A DNA stretch of 64,000 nt from Sulfurospirillum sp. 1612 (GTDB lineage Bacteria; Campylobacterota; Campylobacteria; Campylobacterales; Sulfurospirillaceae). The DNA lies in the NCBI RefSeq assembly GCF_036556685.1, contig NZ_CP140614.1, forward strand, positions 1,550,001 to 1,614,000. Direction: 5' to 3'. Shown here one piece after another: positions 16,760 to 25,265 of this stretch. The notes beneath the pieces were generated by a model. The model was not told the DNA's origin. It did no database searches and saw nothing but the letters and a program-made list of their open reading frames with translations. The translations under genes and the position numbers were made by a program. The first letter of the stretch is position 1; the number at the start of each line of letters is the position of its first letter.

Positions 16760-17974
16760 GTGAGCTTTACTATCAAAAACAACATTTACCTCGTCGGTAA
16801 TGTGGATTGGGAAATTGAGCAATATCAAGGCTATAAATACTCCACACACAAAGGCTCCTCTTACAATGCCTATCTTATAAAAGAGCAGAAAAATGTCCTG
16901 ATAGATACGGTTGATGCTCCTTTTACTGAAGTGTTTATCAAAAATCTCAAAAATGAAATCGACTTAAAGACAATCGATTATATCATCATCAATCACGGAG
17001 AGAAAGACCATACCGGAGCCCTTCCTGAACTCATGAAGCTCATCCCTGATACGCCGATTTACTGCACAAAAAACGGTATCAAATCGCTGCGGGGACAATA
17101 CCATCAAGATTGGAATTTCAATAGTGTCAAAACAGGGGATAGACTCAGTCTGGGTGATAAAGAGTTGATATTTGTCGAAATGCCGATGCTGCATTGGCCC
17201 GATAGCATGCTGTGTTATTTGACTGAGGATAATATACTCTTTAGCAATGATGCCTTTGGACAACATTACGCTACTTCAGCGATTTACAATGATTTGGTCG
17301 ATCAAGATGAGTTGTTTGTGGAGTGTTTAAAATACTACTCCAACATCCTCACACCCTACAACACAAAAGTCACTAAAAAGATAGAAGAGATTTTATCGCT
17401 CAATCTGCCTATTGATATGATTTGTCCATCACATGGCGTGCTGTGGCGTGATAATCCCACGCAAATTGTACAACTGTACCTCAAATGGGCACAGAATTAT
17501 CAAGAGAATCAAATCACCATCCTGTATGACACCATGTGGGAATCGACAAGACACATGGCTGAGGCGATTGCTGAGGGGATTAAAAAATCAGATGAGACCA
17601 CCATCATCAAACTCATGCATCTCTCCAAAAGAGACAAAAATGATGTCATCGCCGAAGTCTTTAAATCCAAAGCCATCTTAGTGGGTTCACCTACGGTCAA
17701 CAAAGGATTGCTCACGTCCATCGCTTCCATATTTGAATTTATCAAATCTTTACAGTTCAAAGAGAAAAAAGGGGCGGCATTTGGCTCTTATGGTTGGAGT
17801 GGAGAATCCACCAAACTCATCAATGCTAGATTGGTAGAGAGTGGTTTTGATTTGGCCAATGAGGGGCTGAAGATTTCATGGAAGCCTGATGAAGAGGCAC
17901 TGAGAGCGTGCATTGAATTTGGTAAAACATTTGCAGATCATGTCAATGAAAAGAAAGCTGAGAGCGTAAATTAA
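16760..17974 (+). CDS. Flavodiiron protein (FprA/rubredoxin:oxygen or NO oxidoreductase)
   Basis: 404 aa, the two-domain class A length. The N-terminal metallo-beta-lactamase-like domain holds the diiron ligands H79-x-E81-x-D83-H84 (NHGEKDHTGALPE), later MLHWPDS (about 148) and the SNDAFGQHYA block, with CPSHGVLWR closing the site. The C-terminal flavodoxin domain (about 255-400; TILYDTMWESTRHMAEAI) binds FMN. It reduces O2 to water or NO to N2O with electrons from the rubredoxin encoded just upstream. GTG start seven nt after the rubredoxin stop, so the genes are coupled. Confidence 0.95.
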   Translation: MSFTIKNNIYLVGNVDWEIEQYQGYKYSTHKGSSYNAYLIKEQKNVLIDTVDAPFTEVFIKNLKNEIDLKTIDYIIINHGEKDHTGALPELMKLIPDTPIYCTKNGIKSLRGQYHQDWNFNSVKTGDRLSLGDKELIFVEMPMLHWPDSMLCYLTEDNILFSNDAFGQHYATSAIYNDLVDQDELFVECLKYYSNILTPYNTKVTKKIEEILSLNLPIDMICPSHGVLWRDNPTQIVQLYLKWAQNYQENQITILYDTMWESTRHMAEAIAEGIKKSDETTIIKLMHLSKRDKNDVIAEVFKSKAILVGSPTVNKGLLTSIASIFEFIKSLQFKEKKGAAFGSYGWSGESTKLINARLVESGFDLANEGLKISWKPDEEALRACIEFGKTFADHVNEKKAESVN

Positions 17975-18031
17975 CGATACCTTAATACCATCATCTTATA
18001 ATGCAATTATCTAAAATAAAGGTAGGAGATT

Positions 18032-18628
18032 ATGAAATATAGAAAAATATTTGATTCATTTGAAAAAATAGTCGTCCAAGATGAGTTGGCCAAGTTTTTA
18101 GGTGTCAATGAGGATGGTGTGATAGAGTTCTCATATATCGATATCATCAAGTGTGCGGGACATAGTTGTGGCACAGTTGCAGGTGCTTACCTCATCGCAT
18201 TAAAGGGATTAAAAGCACTCTACAAAGAGGAACTTCCAAAACGCGGTGAGATAAAAGTAGAAATTAAACGTGCCCCAAGAGAAGAAAATGCCGGAGTCAT
18301 AGGATCGGTACTTTCAAATATCACAGGCGCCAGTGTTGATCTTGGTTTTGGTGGTATTCCAACCGGAGCATTCAACCGAAGAGATACGCTTTTTTTTAAA
18401 GTAGATATGCAAGAAGATGTTCGATTGACGCGTTTGGATACCCATGAGCGTGTCGCTATAAACTACAGACCAGGAAAAGTCGTCAATCCTATGTCGATTT
18501 TGATGAGTGCCATCGCGCCTGATGCAACACAAGCAGATAAAGATAGTTTTGCTGATCGTTTTCAAGAGATGGTGCAGACACTTTTTAAAAACGCTGATAC
18601 CGTGATAGAGATAAATCCTATTTCTTAG
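18032..18628 (+). CDS. FmdE-like domain protein of unknown function
   Basis: 198 aa soluble protein. The segment IIKCAGHSCGTVAGAYL (about 38-54) has a Cys-x2-His-x-Cys arrangement (C41, H44, C46) like the metal-binding start of FmdE-type proteins, which sit in formylmethanofuran dehydrogenase operons. A glycine-rich block AGVIGSVLSNITGA and GFGGIPTGAFNRRDTLFF follow. No methanofuran genes are present, so the name describes only similarity. It is 57 nt after the flavodiiron gene, with a TATAAT-like box at 17997-18002 and a weak ribosome site, so it may have its own promoter. A metal- or redox-linked role is a guess. Confidence 0.55.
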   Translation: MKYRKIFDSFEKIVVQDELAKFLGVNEDGVIEFSYIDIIKCAGHSCGTVAGAYLIALKGLKALYKEELPKRGEIKVEIKRAPREENAGVIGSVLSNITGASVDLGFGGIPTGAFNRRDTLFFKVDMQEDVRLTRLDTHERVAINYRPGKVVNPMSILMSAIAPDATQADKDSFADRFQEMVQTLFKNADTVIEINPIS

Positions 18629-18696
18629 GATATCAACAACTTTATAGTACTATTTTGTTATGATTATAAACAAACAGTACTTAAAGGAGTGGTATC

Positions 18697-19260
18697 ATGA
18701 AGGGCAAAATCTTGGATTTTAATGCGCAATCTCGCGAGGGTGTTATTTCGGGTGATGACGGTCAGCGTTATACCTTTTTGATGCAAGAGTGGCAATCAGC
18801 ACAAATACGTCCAACAATAGGACAATACGTAGATTTTGTCGCACAAAATAATATCGCCACCAGTATTTATGTAGAACCAAAAGCCACCAATGGTATTGAA
18901 AATGTATTGACAAGTGAGAATATTTTTATGAGATATTATGTCGGTGTTTTGAAAAATTATGTTACATTTAGCGGACGGGCAAGACGTGAGGAATTTTGGT
19001 ATTTTACCTTGTTTAGTTTTCTTATTTCTCTGCTATTATCAGCAATCAATCCCGCACTCAGTGGACTTTACAGTTTAGCTGTATTGCTTCCGACATTGGC
19101 CGTTTCAGCAAGACGCCTACACGATACGGACCGCAGTGCTTGGTGGTTATTGTTGTATCTTATCCCTATCATCGGTCTCCTCGTTTTGATTCTCTTTTTC
19201 ATCTTTGATAGCAAACCCGGAGCCAACAGATTTGGAGCCAATCCTAAGGGTATCGACTAA
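18697..19260 (+). CDS. DUF805 membrane protein with N-terminal cold-shock-like domain
   Basis: 187 aa. Residues 1-65 (MKGKILDFNAQSREGVISGD, YTFLMQEWQ, QYVDFVAQNN) resemble a cold-shock-like OB fold. From about residue 80 a DUF805 domain follows: FSGRARREEFWYFTLFS, ARRLHDTDRSAWW, and the closing PGANRFGANPKG, with three or four hydrophobic helices. This fusion is seen in several proteobacterial DUF805 proteins, but its function is unknown. An AAAGGAG site precedes the ATG. The gene faces the exonuclease gene tail to tail across a 68-nt gap. Confidence 0.8.
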   Translation: MKGKILDFNAQSREGVISGDDGQRYTFLMQEWQSAQIRPTIGQYVDFVAQNNIATSIYVEPKATNGIENVLTSENIFMRYYVGVLKNYVTFSGRARREEFWYFTLFSFLISLLLSAINPALSGLYSLAVLLPTLAVSARRLHDTDRSAWWLLLYLIPIIGLLVLILFFIFDSKPGANRFGANPKGID

Positions 19261-19270
19261 AATTTCAAAG

Positions 19271-19320
19271 TATCATGAGATGTAGCACCCTTTCTAAAAA
19301 GATGCTGATGTCTCATGATA
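19271..19320. terminator. Inverted repeat between convergent genes
   Basis: Perfect 10-bp arms TATCATGAGA (19271-19280) and TCTCATGATA (19311-19320), with an inner AGCA/TGCT pair, can fold into a long hairpin. It lies between the stops of the DUF805 and exonuclease genes. There is no clear T tract, so termination is inferred from position only. Confidence 0.4.
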
Positions 19321-19328
19321 GCCTTCAT

Positions 19329-20069
19329 TTACTTCTTTGCAATCTGCTCTAGGGTGTATTTCATATCAGAATCCAATTCCATTTTATCAATCATCCAGTT
19401 GATATAGCCCCTATCTTCTTGATAAATTTCAGCAATTTTTCTGCCTTTATATTTCCCAAATTTAAAGGTTTCGATGTAAATCGGTGTTTGCGTTAATAGC
19501 TCTAATTGTACCATCGGATTGGTGTGTGGATATTGGCTCTTGGTGCGTTTGACGAGTTCAGAGAGCAATAGCTTCATGACCAACACATCTCCAATCGCAT
19601 CATGTGCTTTGATCGTAATATCGTATTTGTCGGCTTCTTGTGCCTCTTTTTTATAAAGTTCAAGCGCGTATCTGAGGTATTGGAGGGCATGAGAGGAAAA
19701 ATCTTTGAGTAGATTCTTGGCACATCGCAAGGTATCGATGATACGAAACTCAGATGTAAACCCCTCTTTTTCAAGCATGCCTAAATCAAAAGGCATATTA
19801 TGCGCGATGAGAAAATTCTCTTTGGTATTCAGCGCGCATAAATCTTGATAAAAATTAGTTTCTACAAACTTGCCTTTGCCTTCTATCTGATCGGGAGTAA
19901 TCCCATGTACTGCCATCGCTTCGAGTTTAATCGGAACACTCGTACTACAAAGTTCATCATAAACCTTCACCGCTTTATTGCGCTCCACAATCATGGCGCC
20001 CACTTGGATGATGCGATCTTCTTCTTGCGTCCCGGTTGTCTCCGTATCAAAGAGTATGTATTTGGCCAA
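19329..20069 (-). CDS. DEDDh 3'-5' exonuclease with ExoX-like C-terminal domain
   Basis: 246 aa. Exo I is FDTETTGTQEEDR (7-19, acidic pair D8/E10), Exo II is LIAHNMPFDLGMLEKE (about 87-102), and the Exo III region has IKAHDAIGDVLVM (about 151-163, His-x4-Asp). This is the DnaQ/epsilon-like nuclease fold. A short C-terminal module FGKYKGRKIAEI...GYINWM (about 205-235) matches the ExoX-like/DUF3820 region. The likely role is DNA repair or RNA/DNA end trimming; the main replicative proofreader is normally a different gene. Confidence 0.87.
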   Translation of the reverse strand: MAKYILFDTETTGTQEEDRIIQVGAMIVERNKAVKVYDELCSTSVPIKLEAMAVHGITPDQIEGKGKFVETNFYQDLCALNTKENFLIAHNMPFDLGMLEKEGFTSEFRIIDTLRCAKNLLKDFSSHALQYLRYALELYKKEAQEADKYDITIKAHDAIGDVLVMKLLLSELVKRTKSQYPHTNPMVQLELLTQTPIYIETFKFGKYKGRKIAEIYQEDRGYINWMIDKMELDSDMKYTLEQIAKK

Positions 20070-20195
20070 TAGATAATCCTTATTCTTAATTGGTTAATTA
20101 TTTTATTATCTTATATATTAAGCACAAAGAATCAAGCACATATTGGCCTAAAATTTTGTTGCAAATAGGCAATGATATTTAAAATCATCTTATGG

Positions 20196-20201
20196 TATAA
20201 T
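20196..20201 (+). promoter_or_regulatory. Extended -10 promoter for the PAS histidine kinase
   Basis: TGGTATAAT gives an extended -10 (TGnTATAAT) with the hexamer at 20196-20201, about 40 bases before the kinase start. No good -35 is seen, which fits extended -10 promoters common in AT-rich Campylobacterota. Confidence 0.45.
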
Positions 20202-20239
20202 AAAATCTCACCAATCAAGAAAATGTGAGAGGAATATAT

Positions 20240-22855
20240 ATGAATATCATAAAGAACATTTCTCCTCGAATCAGCTTAGTTTTCCTATATGCAGCAATTG
20301 GTATATTGTGGATTTCTCTTTCTGATAATGTATTGCTCTATTTTGTCAAAGATATCGAACATCTAAGCTTGTATCAATCCTACAAAGGTTGGGCTTTTGT
20401 ACTCTTCACCACCCTATTGCTCTATCTGATACTGCTATGGTATGGAAAAATATTACACGCGACAATGCAATCGCGAAATCAAACAGAAAAAAAATTTAAT
20501 CTCCTCTATGAAGATGCACCAAACCCCTACCAATCGCTTGATCAAGAGGGGAAGATTATCGCGGTCAATCAAAAATGGTTAGACCTATTAGGCTATCAAA
20601 GACAAGAAATTATAGGCCGTTGGTTTAAAGACATGCTCGCACCACAAAGTATTGCAACATTTCAAAAAAACTTTCCCAAATTCAAAACTCACGGTTATGT
20701 TAAAGGGGTTGAATTTGACATGCTTCATAAAGATGGTCATATTGTGCCTGTTTTACTTCATGGACAAATCTCTTATGATTCCAATCATACGGTAATCCAA
20801 ACACATTGTGCCTTTGAAGATATCTCTAACAGACGGCAAGTAGAACATCTCAATCGTGTCTTAAAGCTCATTCGAGATGTCAATCAATCCATCGTCAGAA
20901 TCAAAAACCGTGATGAACTACTACAAGAGAGTTGCGAGATCTTAATCTCATCGGATCTTTATCAGTATGCATGGATCAAGATTACACAAGATCATTTCCA
21001 AAAACTCTATTATACTTCAAAGCAAGAAGATATATTTGATGCTTTTAAAACAAAAATTAGTGGAGGTTGGATTCCCTCTTGTATACATCTTTTGGATCAA
21101 AAAAATAACACTTATGCCTATATTCAAAATACCAAAGAGTCTTGTCAAGACTGTCCCATAAAAGACTCTGACACACTCCAAGGACATGCCTATCTTCTCA
21201 AACTTCAACATGGCAACTCTCAATATGGTTATTTGGCGGTCTATTCTTTCGATTCGTTTGATGAAAAAGAGTTCGCACTACTTGAAGAAGTCGCCGGAGA
21301 TATCGCTTATGGCATCTTTAATATTGAAACCGAACAAATCCTAAAAGACAAGGAAGAACGCTACCGTTTCGTAGTAGAAGCGACAACCGATGGATTTTGG
21401 GATTATGATATCTTAAACCAAAAAGTATATTATTCATCACGATGGAAAGAAATCCTTGGATACGAAGATGAGGAATTAGAAAACACGCTAGAGACTTGGA
21501 AAAATCGCATACACCCAGATGACAAACAAACAATATTATCCGATTTTGAATTATCTCAGGAAAAAGGCACAAAGCACTATCGTAATATTTATAGACTCCA
21601 ACATAAAGATGGACATTGGGTCTGGATTGAATCAACTGGACAAACAATCTATGATACAAGCGGTAAAGCGATTCGGATGATAGGCTCACATACCGATATC
21701 ACAGAGCAAGTCACATATCGAGAAAAACTCATCTTGCAAGCAAAACTTCTCGAAGAAAAAAAACAAGAACTTGAAAATATCATCAACAATGCACCCAATC
21801 CTATCATCATACTCGAAGAAGGCGGGAAAATCTTGATGCTCAATCAAGCTTGGATCGATTCATCTGGTTTTTCTCTAGAAGACCTGCCTACTATCGATGC
21901 ATGGCTTAATCTCGTATATGAGGATGCCCAAACACGAGAGAGTATTAAAAAACATATTACCTCCCTTTATGATTTAACTGAAAGCTTAGATGAGGGTGAG
22001 TTTACTTTTTTGAATAAAAACAAAGATCTCGTCACCTGGCAATTTAGCTCCGCTCCACTGGGGATCAGAGATGGCAAACGCACGATTATCGCATCAGCAA
22101 TGGATGTAACCGAGTTAAAACACAAAGATGAGATGCTGATCCGCCAATCCCGTCATGCTGCCATGGGAGAGATGATAGGGATGATAGCGCATCAATGGAG
22201 ACAACCGCTCTCCACCATATCCATGGATGCTAACAACATGTTACTTGATATTGCCCTAGAGCAATTAGATATGAGCCATGCAGAAAACTATGCCCACAAC
22301 ATCATGCAACAAACCCAACATCTCTCTCAAACGATTGATGATTTCAGAAACTTTTTCAAGCCCGATAAAGTCATTGTGACCGTAAAGATAGAAGAAATTG
22401 TGGAGCAAACATTATCAATCGTAGCTGATAGTCTAAAAAACAATAGTATCACGCTCACGACCTCGTTTGAGACCGATAAGCTAGTGGATACTTATCCGAG
22501 AGAATTGATGCAGGTTTTTGTCAATATCATCACCAATGCCAAAGATGCCCTCGTCTTGCAAAAAAAAGAAAATGCTCTCATATCGATTCGCGTTTATGAA
22601 GATCACCACTATATCAATACAACAATATGCGATAATGGCGGTGGCATCGATGAAGCCATATTGCCCAAGGTTTTTGATCCCTATTTTTCTACCAAAGATG
22701 AGAAAACAGGAACCGGTTTGGGATTATACATGGGGAAAATGATTATAGAAAAACATCTCGGGGGTATCCTTGAGGTTTGCAACAACCATGCCGGTGCTTG
22801 TTTTACTATTCGATTACTCAAAAACCCCCAAAGAGGGCATGAAAATGAAAAATAA
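20240..22855 (+). CDS. Membrane PAS/GAF hybrid sensor histidine kinase
   Basis: 871 aa. Two transmembrane helices (about 10-28 and 50-68) with a short loop are followed by PAS (about 85-205), a GAF-like region (about 215-370, containing CQDC), a PAS-PAC (about 385-500; DGHWVWIESTG), a third PAS (about 515-635), then HisKA with IAHQWRQPLSTIS and a HATPase (DNGGGIDEAILPKVFDPYFS, GTGLGLYMGK). There is no receiver domain. The ATG at 20240 has GAGAGGA before it and is preferred to a GTG 15 bases upstream. Its end overlaps the HD-GYP response regulator, which is therefore the probable phosphate acceptor. The signal is unknown; cytoplasmic PAS and GAF domains suggest redox or a small ligand. Confidence 0.88.
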   Translation: MNIIKNISPRISLVFLYAAIGILWISLSDNVLLYFVKDIEHLSLYQSYKGWAFVLFTTLLLYLILLWYGKILHATMQSRNQTEKKFNLLYEDAPNPYQSLDQEGKIIAVNQKWLDLLGYQRQEIIGRWFKDMLAPQSIATFQKNFPKFKTHGYVKGVEFDMLHKDGHIVPVLLHGQISYDSNHTVIQTHCAFEDISNRRQVEHLNRVLKLIRDVNQSIVRIKNRDELLQESCEILISSDLYQYAWIKITQDHFQKLYYTSKQEDIFDAFKTKISGGWIPSCIHLLDQKNNTYAYIQNTKESCQDCPIKDSDTLQGHAYLLKLQHGNSQYGYLAVYSFDSFDEKEFALLEEVAGDIAYGIFNIETEQILKDKEERYRFVVEATTDGFWDYDILNQKVYYSSRWKEILGYEDEELENTLETWKNRIHPDDKQTILSDFELSQEKGTKHYRNIYRLQHKDGHWVWIESTGQTIYDTSGKAIRMIGSHTDITEQVTYREKLILQAKLLEEKKQELENIINNAPNPIIILEEGGKILMLNQAWIDSSGFSLEDLPTIDAWLNLVYEDAQTRESIKKHITSLYDLTESLDEGEFTFLNKNKDLVTWQFSSAPLGIRDGKRTIIASAMDVTELKHKDEMLIRQSRHAAMGEMIGMIAHQWRQPLSTISMDANNMLLDIALEQLDMSHAENYAHNIMQQTQHLSQTIDDFRNFFKPDKVIVTVKIEEIVEQTLSIVADSLKNNSITLTTSFETDKLVDTYPRELMQVFVNIITNAKDALVLQKKENALISIRVYEDHHYINTTICDNGGGIDEAILPKVFDPYFSTKDEKTGTGLGLYMGKMIIEKHLGGILEVCNNHAGACFTIRLLKNPQRGHENEK

Positions 22856-24359
22856 TATAACTGCTAATATAAAGTCCTTGATCGAAAAAGCAAAAAATCT
22901 TGAGATTCTTTATGTCGAAGATGAAAAGGACTTACGCGAGAAAACCGCTGCTTTTTTTAGGAAAATTTTTACGCATATTGATATTGCTATTGATGGCAAA
23001 GATGGATTAGAAAAGTATCAAAGCCAACACTACGATCTCATCATCACAGATATTTTGATGCCTAAGATGAATGGCATCGAATTCATCCGCAATATACGCA
23101 AACAAAATGAAAAACAAGAGATTATTATCATCTCTGCATATACTGAATTGTCTTATCTGATGGAATCTATCAGGTTGGGTGTCACGGGCTATTTGATCAA
23201 ACCTTTGAACTTTGAGGATACGCTTAAAATCATCGAGCAATCTCTTGATAAATTGCAAGCATTTCACGATGTGGAGATGTATAGGACAAAACTCGAAACA
23301 ATCGTAGAACAACGCACCAAAGAAGTCGTCGAACTGCAACGACAGCAAACTATCAATTATCAATATGCCGTGAAATCTTTTGTCAAAATGATGGAACGAC
23401 GCGATACCTACACCAGTGGACACAGTGAACGGGTTGCGCAATATTCCAAAGATATTGCCAAAGAACTTGGCTGTACCAAAGAAGAATGTCAATTGATATA
23501 CCAAGCTGGCATCTTACATGATATTGGAAAGATCATGACACCTGATTCTATCTTATTGAAACCAGGGAAATTGACAAAAGAGGAGTACCGTCTCATCCAA
23601 GAACATGTCACAACAGGATATGAAATCCTCTCAGAAGTCCCCATGTACAAAAATCTTGCCGATATCGTTTACTCACACCATGAAAATTTTGACGGTAGTG
23701 GCTATCCTCGATCTTTAAAAGGTGATGCCATTCCACTTCTAGGTCGCATCATGATTATAGCAGATGCCTTTGATGCCATGACCACCAGTCGGATTTACAA
23801 AAGCAGAAAAACAGTCCAAGAAGCCCTACAAGAACTACAAGACCTTAGTGGCACTCGGTATGACCCCGATATCATACCTAGCGCTATTCGTGCTCTTCAA
23901 ACCATTAATATTGATGAATCGATTAATCAAACTCCAAAATCCGATATCGATGATGAGCGTTTTGCATATTTTTTCAAAGATACCCTGACCAAAGCTTATA
24001 ATCATGATTATTTGGATTTTATCTTGCAAAAGAACAAAGATGAGCAGAACTTCTTATGTTTTAATATTATCTATATCAAAAATTTTACATTATACAACCA
24101 AGAACATGGCTGGGATGCGGGAGATCTTTTTTTGAAAAACTTTGCGGGTTATCTACAAACTGCATTTGAGGATTCCAAAATATTTCGCATTTTTGGTGAT
24201 GATTTTCTCATCTTATCCAAAGCACATCTTGCGATTGATATCGATGAGCTTAATCGCTCAAAACTACTCCAAGAAAACCATCTTCGATGCGAACTTCGGC
24301 ATCTAGAATCACAAAAATATCACATCAATAGTTATCACGATTTACAAAGTTTATCATAA
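22845..24359 (+). CDS. Response regulator with HD-GYP phosphodiesterase and degenerate GGDEF tail
   Basis: 504 aa. The receiver domain (about 18-135) has acidic D26/E27, phosphoacceptor D69 (IITDILMPKMNG) and K119 (YLIKP). The HD-GYP domain (about 170-350) has H225-D226 and HHENFDGSGYP (278-288), giving c-di-GMP hydrolysis. The C-terminus (about 370-490) resembles GGDEF (KDTLTKAYNHDYLDF), but the signature is FGDDF (450-454). I used the ATG at 22845, seven bases after AGAGGG; the kinase overlaps it by 11 nt. The C-terminal half is clearly paralogous to the heme HD-GYP protein at 11126-12904. Confidence 0.9.
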   Translation: MKNNITANIKSLIEKAKNLEILYVEDEKDLREKTAAFFRKIFTHIDIAIDGKDGLEKYQSQHYDLIITDILMPKMNGIEFIRNIRKQNEKQEIIIISAYTELSYLMESIRLGVTGYLIKPLNFEDTLKIIEQSLDKLQAFHDVEMYRTKLETIVEQRTKEVVELQRQQTINYQYAVKSFVKMMERRDTYTSGHSERVAQYSKDIAKELGCTKEECQLIYQAGILHDIGKIMTPDSILLKPGKLTKEEYRLIQEHVTTGYEILSEVPMYKNLADIVYSHHENFDGSGYPRSLKGDAIPLLGRIMIIADAFDAMTTSRIYKSRKTVQEALQELQDLSGTRYDPDIIPSAIRALQTINIDESINQTPKSDIDDERFAYFFKDTLTKAYNHDYLDFILQKNKDEQNFLCFNIIYIKNFTLYNQEHGWDAGDLFLKNFAGYLQTAFEDSKIFRIFGDDFLILSKAHLAIDIDELNRSKLLQENHLRCELRHLESQKYHINSYHDLQSLS

Positions 24360-24368
24360 AGATGACAA

Positions 24369-24402
24369 AGAAAGACTCCGGCTTACAAAACCGTGTCTTT
24401 CT
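24369..24402. terminator. Hairpin between convergent genes
   Basis: AGAAAGAC (24369-24376) pairs with GTCTTTCT (24395-24402), and inner CGG/CCG extends the stem. The hairpin sits between the stops of the HD-GYP regulator and the PEBP-like gene and could end transcription from both sides. The T run is short. Confidence 0.5.
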
Positions 24403-24411
24403 ATATCATGA

Positions 24412-24921
24412 TTAAAAAATTCCAAGCGTCAAACGAGTAGAACCAAGCGTTTTACCGGCATCATCTACTGCTTTAATAAGAACGCTATAAACATGTCCTT
24501 TACCTCCTGAGCATGGGGCAAGATAGGCTCCTTCTGTTTTACCGTATTTTCCACCACGATGTTTTTCAACGACAGAAAATTTAGCTGGTAAATCAAATGT
24601 TTCACCCGGAATCGAAGGGATGATAACATGCGTGGTATTTTTACCAAGTTTATAAGAAATAATCCCATGACCTCCATCGCTCATGCCCTTAAAACTCTCA
24701 TCACTAAAAGCTAAGACTATAGCTGAAGTATTGGCGGGAATATTATCGAGTGTAATGCTCGGCGTACTGCCAGGTTTTGTATTATAATTGCTACACACCT
24801 CTGATTTTGGAACTTCTTTTTGATTCCAAATACTATCTGTAAATTTAGCGCTTAAATTCGCAGCACTCAAACCTACAACACTTACGGCCAACATAACAAA
24901 CCCTAAAACCAATCGTTTCAT
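24412..24921 (-). CDS. Secreted PEBP-like (YbhB/YbcL type) protein
   Basis: 169 aa with a signal peptide (MKRLVLGFVMLAVSVVGLSA, 1-20). The order of motifs resembles phosphatidylethanolamine-binding/Raf kinase inhibitor-like proteins: SITLDNIPANTSAIVLAFSD, then THVIIPSIPGE, and YLAPCSGGKGHVYSVLIKA, where PEBP has GPxPPxGxHRY. The match is distant. C43 and C137 could form a disulfide in the periplasm. Strong AAAGGAG before the ATG. Ligand and function are unknown. Confidence 0.55.
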   Translation of the reverse strand: MKRLVLGFVMLAVSVVGLSAANLSAKFTDSIWNQKEVPKSEVCSNYNTKPGSTPSITLDNIPANTSAIVLAFSDESFKGMSDGGHGIISYKLGKNTTHVIIPSIPGETFDLPAKFSVVEKHRGGKYGKTEGAYLAPCSGGKGHVYSVLIKAVDDAGKTLGSTRLTLGIF

Positions 24922-25265
24922 ATCATCTCCTTTAAAAACAATTTACTTATCATATCTCTATATATTAAATGAAAGCTAAATAAGAATATTACCTATTTGG
25001 GTGATGTTTTTATTTAATGTTTATTGTATCCTTTAATATAAAATCATAAGGAGGATTAGCACGATGAGAACAAAAAAAATGAAACATTTAACATGTTTGT
25101 GCGTCAGTTTATTATTTGGTGTCTCAGCATTTGGGGCATTGGTGTCCTATAATGTACTATAAGAATACTAATTTTACCTTTTTATTTAAAAATTAAGCTT
25201 TTAAAATATATATTCTCAGAAAATTGTCTTGACTTTTGGTGGCTGTATATAGTGGTAGTATCGAT
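24922..25265. other. AT-rich junction between core genes and the restriction island
   Basis: 344 bases holding only one short reading frame (25064-25162, listed separately). The rest is AT-rich without recognisable terminators. The hsdR stop lies at its right edge. A TGGTGTC heptamer at 25140-25146 also occurs at the tRNA-Met 3' end (33658-33664), in the same orientation, on the other side of the island. Confidence 0.4.
25064..25162 (+). CDS. Short exported peptide or truncated gene start
   Basis: 32 codons from ATG to TAA with an unusually strong AAGGAGG ribosome site eight bases upstream. The sequence has basic residues (MRTKKMKH) then a hydrophobic core (LTCLCVSLLFGVSAFGA), which is a signal peptide ending only nine residues before the stop. 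Real translation is plausible. It could be a small membrane peptide, or the 5' remnant of an exported-protein gene cut off when the neighbouring island arrived. I cannot decide from sequence alone. Confidence 0.45.
   Translation: MRTKKMKHLTCLCVSLLFGVSAFGALVSYNVL

Noticed and set aside
25227-25245. TCTTGAC near the island edge as a copy of the tRNA-Met 3' end
   Set aside because: The match is only seven bases, and its orientation is opposite to that needed for a direct repeat with the tRNA.
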